This document shows positions 36,301-47,194 of a DNA stretch of 64,000 nt, one piece after another. Each line of letters begins with the position of its first letter. The stretch's first letter is position 1. The notes below the pieces were generated by a model. The model searched no databases, was not told the DNA's origin, and saw only the letters and a program-made list of their open reading frames with translations. A program made the translations under genes and the position numbers. Source of the DNA: Datisca glomerata. Its lineage: Eukaryota > Streptophyta > Magnoliopsida > Cucurbitales > Datiscaceae. Where the stretch lies: NCBI GenBank assembly GCA_003255025.1, contig QANY01009007.1, positions 248,001-312,000 on the forward strand. The letters are read 5' to 3'.

Positions 36301-39300
36301 CACGATCTTCAGCACTCCGATCAAGGGTAAACATCCGTCCATTCAATTCGACCCTTCGGCTCGAGGCAGTGTAAGAGAAGTGAAAAAAAGATTAGAAATT
36401 TCCCAGTGGCTGTAACTAATCAAATTACTTCGCATTACTCAACTAGACTTAGTTGTATCATCATGTTTCCTAAAATCCAATAGATAAAAAAATATGGCCA
36501 TTCAACCTTATATGTTCTCTCTTACTTCCATTTTCTTAATTGAATTACTCAGAGCATTAGAGTGAGCTAGTCAATTGTTACGTTTTGTACAGACATTAGA
36601 CGACATTGTCAAACTCCACCAACCAAAATGCTCCAAACTAGATTACTCAGTAGACATTAAATGATTCCTTAGCTTCCCACTTAGCATTGTAACGAACATG
36701 AATAATTTAGTGTCCCATTTCCTTTCCTTTACTCTATACTTTTATTGCAATCCAAACACAAGATTAGTACTTTTAACGATGAGAATAATCCCATGATCTT
36801 CAGCACTCCGATCAAGGGTAAACATCTGTCCATTCGATTTGACCCTTCGGTTCTAGACAGTGTAAGAGAAGTGGAAGAAAATATAAATTTCCCAGTGGCT
36901 TAACTAATCAAATTACTTCGCACCACTCAACTAGACTTATCATCATGTTTCCTAAAATCCAATAGAACGGGAAAAAATGGCCATTAAACCTTATATGGTC
37001 TTTCTTTCTTCCATTTTGAATTGCTCACAACATTAGAGTGAGCTAATCAATTGTTACGTTTAGTACGACATTAGATGACATTGTCAAACTCGACCAACCA
37101 AAATGCTCCATACTACAGTACTCAGGAGACAATACACGATACCTTAGCTTCCCACTTAGCATTGTAACGAACATGAATAATTTAGTATCTCATTTCCTTT
37201 CCTTTACTCTATAATTTTATAGCAATCCAAACATAAGATCAGTCCTTTTAACGAGGAGAATAATCACACGATCTTAATCAAGGGTAAACAATCTGACCAT
37301 TCAATTCAACCCTCCGGCTCCAGACATTGTAAGAGAAGTGGAAAAAAAATCAGAAATTTCCCAGTGGTTGTAACTAATCAAATTACTTCACACCACTCAG
37401 CTAGATTTATCATCATGTTTCCTAAAATCCAATAAAACAAAAAAAATGGCCATTCAACCTTACATGTTCTCTCTTTATTCCATTTCTTAATTGAATTGCT
37501 CAGAGCACTAGAGTGAGTTAGTCAATTGTTACTTTTTGTACACACACTAGACAACATTGTCAAACTCCACAACCAAAATGCTCCATACTACAGTACTCAG
37601 TAGACAATAGACAATACATGATTCCTTAGCTTTTGACTTAGCATTTTAACGAACATGAATAATTTAGTGTCCCATTTCTTTTCCTTTACTCGGTACTTTT
37701 ATTTCGATCCAAACATAAGATCACTCCTTTTAACTAGGAGAACAATACCACGATCTCCAACATTCCGATCAAGGGTAAACCATTCGTCCATTCGATTCGA
37801 CCCTCCGACTCTAGACAGTGTAAGAGAAGTGAACAAAATTTAGAAATTTGCTAGTGGCTGTAACTAATCAAATTACTTCACATCACTCAACTAGACTTAT
37901 CATCATGATTCCTAAAATCCAATAGAACAAAAAAATGGCCATGCAACCTTATATCTTCTTTGTCTTCCATTTTCTTAATTAAATTGCTCAGAGCATTAGA
38001 GTAAGCTAATCAATTGTTAACCTTTGTATAGACATTAGACGAAATTGTCAAACTCCCCCAACCAAAATGCTCCATACTACAGTACCCAGTAGACAATACA
38101 TGATTTCTTAGCTTTTGTCTTAGCATTGTAACGAACATGAATAATTTAGTGTCCCATTTCCTTTCCTTTACTCTATACTTTTGTTGCAATCCAATCATAA
38201 GATCAGTCCATTTAACTTGGAGAATAATCTCACGATCTTCAGCACTCCGATCAAGTGTAAACCATCCGTCCATTCGATTCGACCCTCCGGCTCCAGACAG
38301 CGTGTGAGATTGAAAAGAAATTAGAAATTTGCAAGTGGTTATAACTAATCAAATTACTTCACATCACTCAACTAGACTTATCATGATTCCTAAAATCCAG
38401 TAGAACAAGAAAAAGGGCGAAGCAACCTTCTATGTTCTCTCTTTCTTCCATATTCTCAATTAAATTGCTTGGAGCATCAGAGTAAGCTAATCAATTGTTA
38501 CGTTTTGTACAGACATTAGACGACATTGACAAACTCCAACAACCGAAATGTTCCATACTACAATACTTAGTAGACAATACATGATTCCTTAGCTTCCCAC
38601 TTAGCGTTGTAATGAACATGAATAATTTCGTGTCCCATTTCCTTTCCTTTACTCTACACTTTTGTTGCAATCCAAACATAGGATCACTCCTTTTAACGAG
38701 GAGAATAGTCCCACGGTCTTCAGCACTCAGATCAAGGGTAAACCATCTGTCCATTCGATTCGACCCTCCGGCTCCAGACAGTGTAAGAGAAGTGAAAAAA
38801 AAAGTTAGAAATTTGCCACTGGGTGTAACTAATCAAATTACTTCACATCACTCAACTAGACTTATCACCATGATTCCTAAAATCCAATGGAACAAAAAAA
38901 GGCCATGCAACCTTATATGTTCTCTCTTTCTTCCATTTTCTTAATAAAATTGCTTAGAGCATTAGAGTAAGCTAATCAATTGTTACGTTTTGTACAGACA
39001 TTAAACGACATTGTCAAACTTCACAAACCAAAATGCTCCATACTACAGTAGTAAGTAGACAATACATGATTCCTTAGCTTCCCACTTAGCGTTGTAACGA
39101 ACATGAATAAGTGTACCATTTCCTTTCCTTTACTCTATACTTTTGTTGCAATCCAAACATAAGATCACTCCTTTTAACGTGGAGAATAGTCCCACGATCT
39201 TCAGCACTCCGATCAACAGTAAACCATCTGTCCATTCGATTTGACCCTCCGGCTTCAGACAGTGTAAGAGAAGTGAAAAAAAATTAGAAATTTGCCACTG

Positions 39301-40515
39301 GTTGTAACTAATCAAATTACTTCACATCACTCAACTAGACTTATCAGCATGATTCCTAAAATGCAATAGAACAAAAAAAATGGCCATGCAACCTTATATG
39401 TTCTTTCTTTCTTCCATTTTCTTAATTAAATTGCTCAAAGCATTTGAGTAAGCTAATCAATTGTTACGTTTTGTACAGACATTAGACGACATTGTCAAAC
39501 TCCACCAACCAAAATGCTCCATACTACAGTACTCAGTATACAATACATGATTCCTTAGCTTCGCACTTAGCATTGTAACGATCATGAATAATTCAGTGTG
39601 CCATTTCCCTTCCTTTACTCTATAATTTTGTAGTGATCTAAACATAAGATCACTCCTTTTAACGTTCTTCAGCACTCCGATCAAGGGTAAACCATCCATC
39701 CATTCGATTCGACCCTCCGGCTCCAGACAATGTAAGAGAAATGAAAAAAAATTAGAAATTTCCCGGTGGCTGTAACAAATCAAATTACAGTTCGTATCAC
39801 TCAACTAGACTTATCATCAAGTTTCCTAAAATCCAATAGAACAAAAAAATGGCCATTCAACCTTATATGTTCTCTCTTTCTTCTAATTTCTTCATTGAAT
39901 TGCTCAGAGCATTAGTGTGAGTAGTCAATTATTACGTCTTGCACAGACATTAGACGACATTGTCGAACTCCACCAAACAAAATGCTCCATACTACAATCC
40001 TCAGTAGATAATACACGATTCCTTTCATTTATTCTATACTTTTATTGCAATGCAAACATAAGATCAGTCCTTTTAACGAGGACAATAATCCCACGATCTT
40101 CAGCACTCCGATCATGAGTAATCCATCGGTCCATTCGGATCGACCCTCCGGCCCCATACAGTGTAAGAGAAGTGAAAAAAATTAGAAATTTCCCAGTGGC
40201 TGTAACTAATCAAATTACTTCACATCACTCAACTATACTTAGTAGTACAATCATGTTTCCTAAAATGCAATAGAACAAAAAATGACCACTCAACCTTAGA
40301 TGTTCTCTCTATCTTCCACTTTGTTTTATTGGAAGTCAGATAAAGTATTAAGAATTAGCAGGGATGTAAAAATAGAAACAAGGAAAAACACCTCTACAGG
40401 CGGTTTCAAGAAGCGGAGAGACGTCAGCCCAGACGGTGTGCTCGCCGGAAGGAATGGGGGAGGTATGTTGAGGTATGACACCCACAGCTGCTTCTTCGGC
40501 AACTTCATCTGCCAT
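27318..40515 (-). CDS. NAA35: NAA35 (MAK10), auxiliary subunit of the NatC N-terminal acetyltransferase, 16 exons, 728 aa
   Basis: NatC acetylates the start Met of proteins beginning Met-hydrophobic; NAA35 supports the catalytic NAA30 at the ribosome, and in plants it matters for chloroplast function. Exons (minus): 40392-40515, 34867-34934, 34176-34331, 33568-33735, 33116-33266, 32375-32454, 31685-31957, 31461-31604, 30687-30821, 30408-30506, 29087-29143, 28531-28735, 28226-28344, 27963-28031, 27637-27735, 27318-27557. All join in frame and total 2187 bases. Family hallmarks: [10 protein letters not shown] at residues 65-74, [12 protein letters not shown] at 119-130, [12 protein letters not shown], and [17 protein letters not shown]; the C-terminus is [13 protein letters not shown]. 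The start ([15 protein letters not shown]) was chosen because it is the only ATG giving the expected WADVSPLL exon with a phase matching exon 2. Intron 5 appears to start with GC instead of GT. Intron 1 (34935-40391) is 5.5 kb and mostly repeats. No lesion is seen. Confidence 0.95.
30139..30257 (+). repeat. 59-bp tandem duplication with a tRNA box A-like motif, in NAA35 intron 10
   Basis: Two nearly perfect copies (starting at 30140 and 30199) contain GAGGTTGGCTCAGTGG, then TTTAAGCCCTGAG. TGGCTCAGTGG fits a Pol III box A. No box B follows, so this is at most a duplicated head of a tRNA-derived sequence. Confidence 0.65.
35085..35247 (-). mobile_element. tRNA-derived SINE-like sequence in NAA35 intron 1
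   Basis: On the minus strand GGTAGCTTAATTGGCTTAAG (box A-like TAGCTTAATTGG) is followed about 30 bases later by GAGATCAAATCTCC (box B-like). A SINE-style body then runs to about 35085. It lacks a clean cloverleaf and is not a functional tRNA. Confidence 0.5.
35300..35616 (+). mobile_element. 3' end of a LINE, 5'-truncated, in NAA35 intron 1
   Basis: The plus strand encodes broken text resembling the tail after the zf-RVT domain of plant LINEs (a FLDYL...KEYKDF-like segment and an [12 protein letters not shown] segment). It ends in TTACCAAAAAAAAATTA, a short poly(A). It is antisense to the host gene. Confidence 0.5.
36000..40330. repeat. Tandem array of about nine units of about 480 bp filling NAA35 intron 1
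   Basis: A landmark around AGAGCATTAGAGTGAGCTA recurs at about 36035, 36551, 37027, 37502, 37990, 38471, 38956, 39437 and 39906. Spacing is 469-488 bp apart from one 516-bp unit, which has an internal duplication of about 40 bp around CACCAACCAAAATGCTCGATA. Other constant blocks are CACGATCTTCAGCACTCCGA and GTCCATTCGATTCGACCCTC. The last unit ends about 60 bp before exon 1. Minus-strand frames of 60-115 codons recur in several units with similar text (for example around [12 protein letters not shown]), but they are broken differently in each copy, so coding is unlikely. Confidence 0.95.
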
Positions 40516-41359
40516 TTTTGAAAGCATGAAGCTTTTTGTGTCAGAGACTTACTCGGAGAAGGTTGGTGAAGATGAACTGGTTTGGGTCTAGCAGGTTTTA
40601 TGCATTTGCTTTATTTGCTTTATTTGCTTTCGATCACTACTTCGCTGAGTAACATTAGGGGGTTTATGCTTTAGGGTTGACTTGTGGATCGGATTCGGAG
40701 CGGTAACTCATTTGGATATAAATCCTAAATATGATTTTGAATTGCGTCATAGACAGTCTCATCCGCAAGTCATCATTCTCAGTCTCACGGATTCAGGGTT
40801 CTTAAACTCGAGGGTTATGTTTGATATGGACCGCTTGTTTATATCACAACGATATATAATGACTTTAAAAATTAAATAATCATTTACATCGATTTCTGTA
40901 AAAAGCCAATTTAGGCCATTTTATCTAGATCACAGCGGTCTAAATCAAATGAAATAACATACGTTGATCTGAATTTCAATCTCACAATAAACTTTAGCCT
41001 TGATGAAGGAGTATTATCGTATACGTGACATGTTTGACTATAGGTATCACAACTTGTATGATAAAATCACTCATAATTTGCCTGTTGTAAATATGGGATG
41101 ATACAAATTTAAGGAATATAATTTTCTTTGTTTTAATTTATGCTAGCATAAAATTAATGAATAATTAGTAATCATAATGATAAATAAAAAGTTACGCAGT
41201 AAAACTTGTGATATTCAGATACAGATTTTTGTAGAGAGTCATCCTCTTCTTCTCGGGATACTACACGATCGACTATGTTGTCTTTTAAGTGCATATCATT
41301 TATCATCGCACTAAAACTATTCGACTTACCAATTAGGTTCATATCTTCCTCTTAAATCC
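40516..41359. promoter_or_regulatory. Upstream region of NAA35
   Basis: Contains the NAA35 leader and promoter on the minus strand. Just upstream of the ATG are a short T/C-rich block and three tandem copies of TTTATTTGC-type units (40604-40629). No distinct TATA box or other gene was recognised. Confidence 0.4.
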
Positions 41360-44300
41360 ATGGACAAGGGAAATGAAGTAGAGATTAAGTCAAACCTGGA
41401 GATTTTTGTTGGGGGAATGTCTCGAGACTTCTACTCCTAAGTTAACACTGGGCAGAGACTAACTTGGTACTTTGGGCCAAGCAAGCCATTCGGGCTCCCC
41501 CAACAACAAACGAAGAGGAGAAAATTGAAGTTCAAATGAGTGATAGTCAATTCCTTAAGCCCATAACCGAATCCCAAGCTAGGAATGAAGATCTAGCCAT
41601 TTCATCAAATATCACCCAACCAAGGAAATGGTCTAGGCTTTTCAGTAGCAAAGGAAGCAGAACAAGAGGAGCGCACGCACACAATTACCAAAAGAACCTC
41701 TTCGTCCACAGCTTCAAATGCTCCAAAAAACCAAGGTTAGTCTATGATGTTAGCTTTAATTTTCAAAACTCAACAGCGGGTTCCGACGATCGAACCCGCC
41801 GCTTGCAATGAGTTTGTTAATCTGTAACACCCGAAGGCTTGGGAACCCGCGGGCGATCTGAGCTCTCAGGAGACTCGTCTCCCTTAAAGATCCCGCCTGT
41901 GTAATTTCAATCGAAACTATACTGGACTCCAGGGGCTTTGTAAAAACAATAATTTGTTAGGCTTTCAGAATGGTTTTTCTATTGATAGAACTGGTATGAG
42001 GGTTAGCTCTGTCGTGGAAAGTGGACTTTAGCTTTTCTCTGAATACTTACTCACCAGGACATATAGACATAATTATTTAAAATTTTGATGGAACTATGTG
42101 GAGGTTACAGGAATGTAGAGCGCGAGATGAGGCAGCAATCATGGACTATGTTGAGGAGACTTAAATGTATGACGAATGTCCCATGGTTAGTATAGGAGAT
42201 TTTAACGAAATTATCTCTCATGCTAACAAAATTGGGGGTACTTAGAGACAAGATTATGCTATAGACTCCTTTAGAGAGTGCTTGGAGGAATGTGGGTTGA
42301 TATCTTTGCCATTTAGAGGCTCTGTACACATATGGACTAATAAAAGAGAAGAAGGTGAATTAGTCTTGGAAAGGATTGATTTGGGATTTGCGTCCCAAGA
42401 TTGGTTAAACCTATTCCCGAATGCTATGGTCTACCATTTGGGTTACTTCTCCTCATATCATAGGCCTCTATTCATCCTTTTTTTAAAAAAACAGCCCTTC
42501 ACAAACTTATGGTAAATGAAGATTTCACTTTGAGAATTATTGGACTCAAGATGGAGAGTGCAGAGAAGTAATTAGAGATTTATGGTCAAAGATGGATTGT
42601 AATGGAGCTCCTATACTGATTTTGAATGGGCTTAATCAATGTGCCTCAGCATTGATGCAATGGAGTAAGACTAAATATCACAACTTCACTAAGAAAGTGA
42701 TAAACTGTCAGAATAAACTGGATGCCATTTATCAGAGTCTGGGATGGTAGAAAGGATAAAAATCAGCTCAAAGCTTACCACGATGAGTTGGATAGTTTTT
42801 TATTCCAAGAGGAAATCTACTGGTCATAAAGAGATAAAATTGATTGACTTAATTATGGGGACGCGAATACAAAATACTTTCATATTAAAGCATCAATGAT
42901 GAGGCGTAAAAACCAAATACTAAAGCTGGTTGATGTCAACAATGACTGGATGAAATGAACACGCATCTCTCTACTCACTTGCAGTAGACTGCTTCGAGGA
43001 CATTTCACCTCAACCGAACCTAGAGAGGAGGATTTGTCTGCAGTCCTTAGATACATCGACAAAAGGCCACTGATGAGATGACTTGGAGCTGATTAAGCCT
43101 TTTACAACAGAGGAAGTATTGAGAGCAATCAATGCCATACATCCTTAAAAAAGTCCTGGACCAGATGGATTCTCAATTGCTATTTATAAAAAATACTGGG
43201 GGAAGATTAGTACTGAGGTAACTGGGTTTCGTTTGAATTTTTTGAATAATGGCATGAATTTAGCTAACATTAATTCTACTCTTATTACTCTTGTCCCAAA
43301 AAATTCATATCCTTCCGTTGTGGCGAATTTTTGGCCAATAAGTTTATGCAACATTTTGTATAAAATTATCTTTAAAACAATTGCTAATAGGCTAAAAATT
43401 GTTCTCCCCGACATTGTATGCGAAACTCAAAATGCCTTTATAAAAAGCCATCTTATTAGGGTTTATCGGCTGACTTTGAAGTTTTGCATTCTTTGTCAGT
43501 CCGTAGAAAAGGAACAAATAGTTTTGTGGTTGCCAAATTAGATATGAGCAAAGCATTTGATCAAATTGAGTGGAGTTATCTACAGGGACTTATGGAGCTC
43601 TCGGCTTTCATGTTAACTTTATTAGAAATGTTATGAAATGTGTCACTTCTAACTTTATTAGAAATGTGTCACTATATTTGTTACGAGTGGCTATTGAGTT
43701 GCTCTTAATAGGAAAATGAATACTGGTGGTTCTTGTTCAAAACTCCTCCCTTGGTGGAAAAAATTATGGAACTTACATCTTCCTTTAAAAATAAAAAATT
43801 TCCTTTAAAATGTCTCTAGAAACATTTTACCCACCCTCTACAACCTCTCCAAAAGAGGAGTTGGAAATTCTAGAGAATTTCCTTCATGTGGCAGTATTGA
43901 AACTATTGCTCACATGTCAATAATGTTTTGTCGTTGGCTTCTAATATGAAGAGATCATTCAAGATTCAATTTTTTTAGACTCAGGAGATCATATGGATTA
44001 TCTGGAAAGGAATTTCTTTGATCTCCCACACCAAAAATTATCTTTTATAACCTGTATATGTTGGTTTGTGTAGTACTCCAGGAATACTTGGATGTACAAG
44101 AATCGCAAGATGGAAAGCAAGGAGGTCATTGAAAGATCTTAGAATTTCCTTCAAGAGTGGAACAAAGTGCACCCATTAAATATCAGTCCTTTGAGAATTT
44201 CTTGTGGCAGTGAAGAGAAATGGATTCAGCTTGGCCTAAGAACACTCAAGCTCAACGTGGATGCTTCAATTTCTTTAAATGGTACTGGTCTTGGTGCGGT

Positions 44301-44726
44301 CATAATGGATTACTTAGGTTTAGCGCTTGCAGCTTGCTCTTTTTTCATAAAGCCTCTTATGATGTCTTCTTGGCATGGTGCTTAGCAATTCTTGAAGGCA
44401 TCGGCTTTGCTCGAAGGAATAACATATGGATACATCTTATCGAAAACTGACTCTTGTAAAGCTCAAGCAGACACCAATTCCTCCATGAAGCTGAATACCC
44501 AAACTGGCAATGTTCTTGATGCTATTAAGTCTGAACTTCCTTTTTTTTTCAAATTGTAGTAAGCATGTTAACCGTAAATGTAACTTAGTAACAGATAGAT
44601 TAGCTCGTTATGCTACATCTATTATCCTCTTCTGTTTGTTGGTTTAGAACTACTCACTCTATTATGGAAGACCTCTGTATTTTGGATTAATCTCTTAATG
44701 CATTCTCAATTTAAAAAAAAAACACA
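41360..44726 (+). mobile_element. Dead LINE (L1-type with RNase H), plus strand, with poly(A) tail
   Basis: Consecutive broken domains run in LINE order. An ORF1-like remnant (41464-41811) comes first. The endonuclease region follows: a PMVSIGDFNEIISH-like segment at about 42180-42230, then SLPFRGSVHIWTNKREEGEL and ERIDLGFASQDWLNLFPNA at 42282-42480. The reverse transcriptase has GPDGF near 43155-43170, TLITLVPK, and motif A DMSKAFDQIEWSYL at 43541-43580. A zf-RVT-like stretch lies at 43740-43960. RNase H (KLNVDASISLNGTGLGAVI) is at 44240-44310. It ends in a run of A at 44711-44720. Many stops and frameshifts are present, and the segment that should carry the FADD/YADD motif is missing between about 43600 and 43740. 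It cannot move by itself. The 5' border is approximate. Confidence 0.8.
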
Positions 44727-46400
44727 GTTAACAATGTATTTCTAAAACAAAACATTTAGAATTTGCATATTAAAATTTAAGGCAAAAATATGATTTATAC
44801 TTTTATAGTGCTTCCTCTTAATTTAGTTCGTACAACTTTAATTTTTGTCAATTTAATATTTGAACTCGTAGACAATTAACACCCTAAACTACATTTGTTA
44901 TCTAATAATATGCACGTGGTCCTCTTAGAAAACCAAGCGACATTTGTGCGATATCTAGTATAAGTAATAAGTGGATCAGATCAGCCAGAAAGCGGTTGAC
45001 CTTTTAAGTTTATGAAGTTTAAGTTAGTTATGAACTTATTATTTTATCACTTCACTAGTTTTGTAACTACCAAGTCTAACTTCTCATATGTTTTTTTTAT
45101 TTATGTTTGCTTATGGTATTTTCTCAAATTATACTCAATCTTGTTGAACTTGCTTCAAAAAAAATTGTCCAATCTAATCAATCTGCAAAAATCGTTAAAA
45201 TTATTTTATGTTGTTGATTTAGTTTACAAATTATTTTGGCAATATAAAATAGGTAATATATGATTTAATTATTGTTAACAAGTTACTTACTTAGCATGGT
45301 ATCGTTTCAATTTATTTTTTTATGCTCATCTACAAAAATGATTTATTGCAAAACTGAAGATGATATTTATCTTTTGGTCAACGTTTAGCAAAGATAGAAG
45401 AATGGTGAAAAATATGATAAGATTAGAATGCGGCATGACAATAAGTAAATAATTTATTAACGATAAGTAAACTATTAATGAGACATGCAATTGAACGAGC
45501 AAGGGGCGCGAGGATCTCACATTCCATTTTTACCTTTTTCACATGAAATAGAAATGGCGATGGAGATGAGATCGAGGGGGAGAGAGAGAGAGTAGATGGC
45601 ATAAAAGAAATTTAAATTATGGTTTTTGAATATAATGTGTTTTAAAAAAAATTATTTAAGAGAAGTGTGAAAATATCATAAACAAATATAGGAAAAAAAT
45701 AAAAATGATATGAAACTACTTGGTGGTTAAAAAAGTGAAAAGAAAAAAAATAAGTTCATGACTAATTAAAATTTTTTTAACTTAAAAGGGTCATTTTGTA
45801 TACAATTAAAATTATGGGTCATTTTTATCTATAAATTATATATTAGGGTTATCTATGTCAAAACCTAAAAAACTAATAAGGTCCAAAATGTAGTTTACTG
45901 TTATTTTAACAATCCGAATATTAACATTACAACATAAAAAAACGCAAAGGTTAATTTTACAAGTTTTAAAAGTCAAAGGATTAAACTTACAAAATTCATT
46001 AATTTGGTTATTTTCATATATAATCGAGGTTGATGGGGAGAAACATTTTTAGACAAAAAATACTCACTATTATATATAATTTTAAATTGATAAGTTTTTT
46101 AGTATTCTATTTACATCAATCGTATTTATCATTTTAATTAAAAAAATATATGAGTTGTGAAAAATTAACACATATATTAGTTAAAAATGAGATATTATTT
46201 GAAGCAATTGTAGGATGACTTTTTATTGCATTATATACATTATGGGGTATATTTCATATTTCTTAGGATTTATCGTGTAATACAACTTAACCACTTACCT
46301 ATATTCTAAATTTAAGATTAGAAATGACAATAAATATAAAATTGAAGGTGCGTTTTATAGTTTATCATGGTTTATTTATTCCCATATTAGTCCCGAGGTT
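44727..46400. other. Intergenic, AT-rich
   Basis: No gene or element was recognised. Short frames at 45012-45263 (plus) and 45326-45520 (minus) have AT-driven composition. A short GA run lies near 45578-45592. Confidence 0.5.
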
Positions 46401-47194
46401 ATCGCTATCGGGACAAATTTGGAAATATTTGAAAATTCGACGAGTATTAGTGTTTTTCCCATTTTTTCTTTTTTGATTCTGATAGCACAAATATTGCTTC
46501 TCCGCAGTTCTCTGTCTCAAGATTCTCACTATATCTTCCCCGGCAGTTCTTTCACTGCCCACCTCTCTCACAGCGTATGCCAGGTTCTGCAACGTGCAAG
46601 CATGAAATCCAGCTTTTGGAACAACTAATTACACATATTGAGGAACTGGAAAAATACTCCTTGTGAATTTTAGCTGATGGGAAGTCCAAAAATCGAGACT
46701 TCAATGGTATAAGCATCAGTTTCCAATTCTTAACAAATATTTTAAACTTTGATTCATAATGGGTTTTGTTTTTTCCTCTCATAATCAGTTACAATGAGTT
46801 CGAATTGGCGAATGCATATTTCTCATCACTGTTTCTTTTATGGCGCAAACACTAGTTCCCGTTACCTGTTTGAAGAATTGCCCCGGAACTCAAATGTAGC
46901 TGTAACTTCATTATAGGGCTTTTATCGTTTTGATGATTTGGTTTTGCTTTTTTTCTTTTGCTTAAGCTTGAGCTTGCGACCAAAAAGTTATGTGTTAATG
47001 GGCTTTTCTGTGATGCCATGTTAGGCTAACATAATACGCAAATCAGTTCACTTGAATTTTGCCAAATTGCTGATATAGTTTCTGTTTTTGTATTTTGCAG
47101 ATGAGAGATTTGATATGCCTGCTTTCTTACTGATTATAGGCTCTGCGCCATATTAAGTGTTATTATAAGGTGCTTTTAGGTTAATCTTGGGGTG
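46400..47194 (+). promoter_or_regulatory. Leader region of the PRORP1-like gene
   Basis: A clear acceptor (TATTTTGCAG ending at 47100) lies 94 bases before the ATG, so the leader is spliced. A plausible donor is CAATG|GTATAAGC near 46704-46712, with a C/T-rich first exon around 46480-46620. The transcription start is not determined. Confidence 0.45.
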
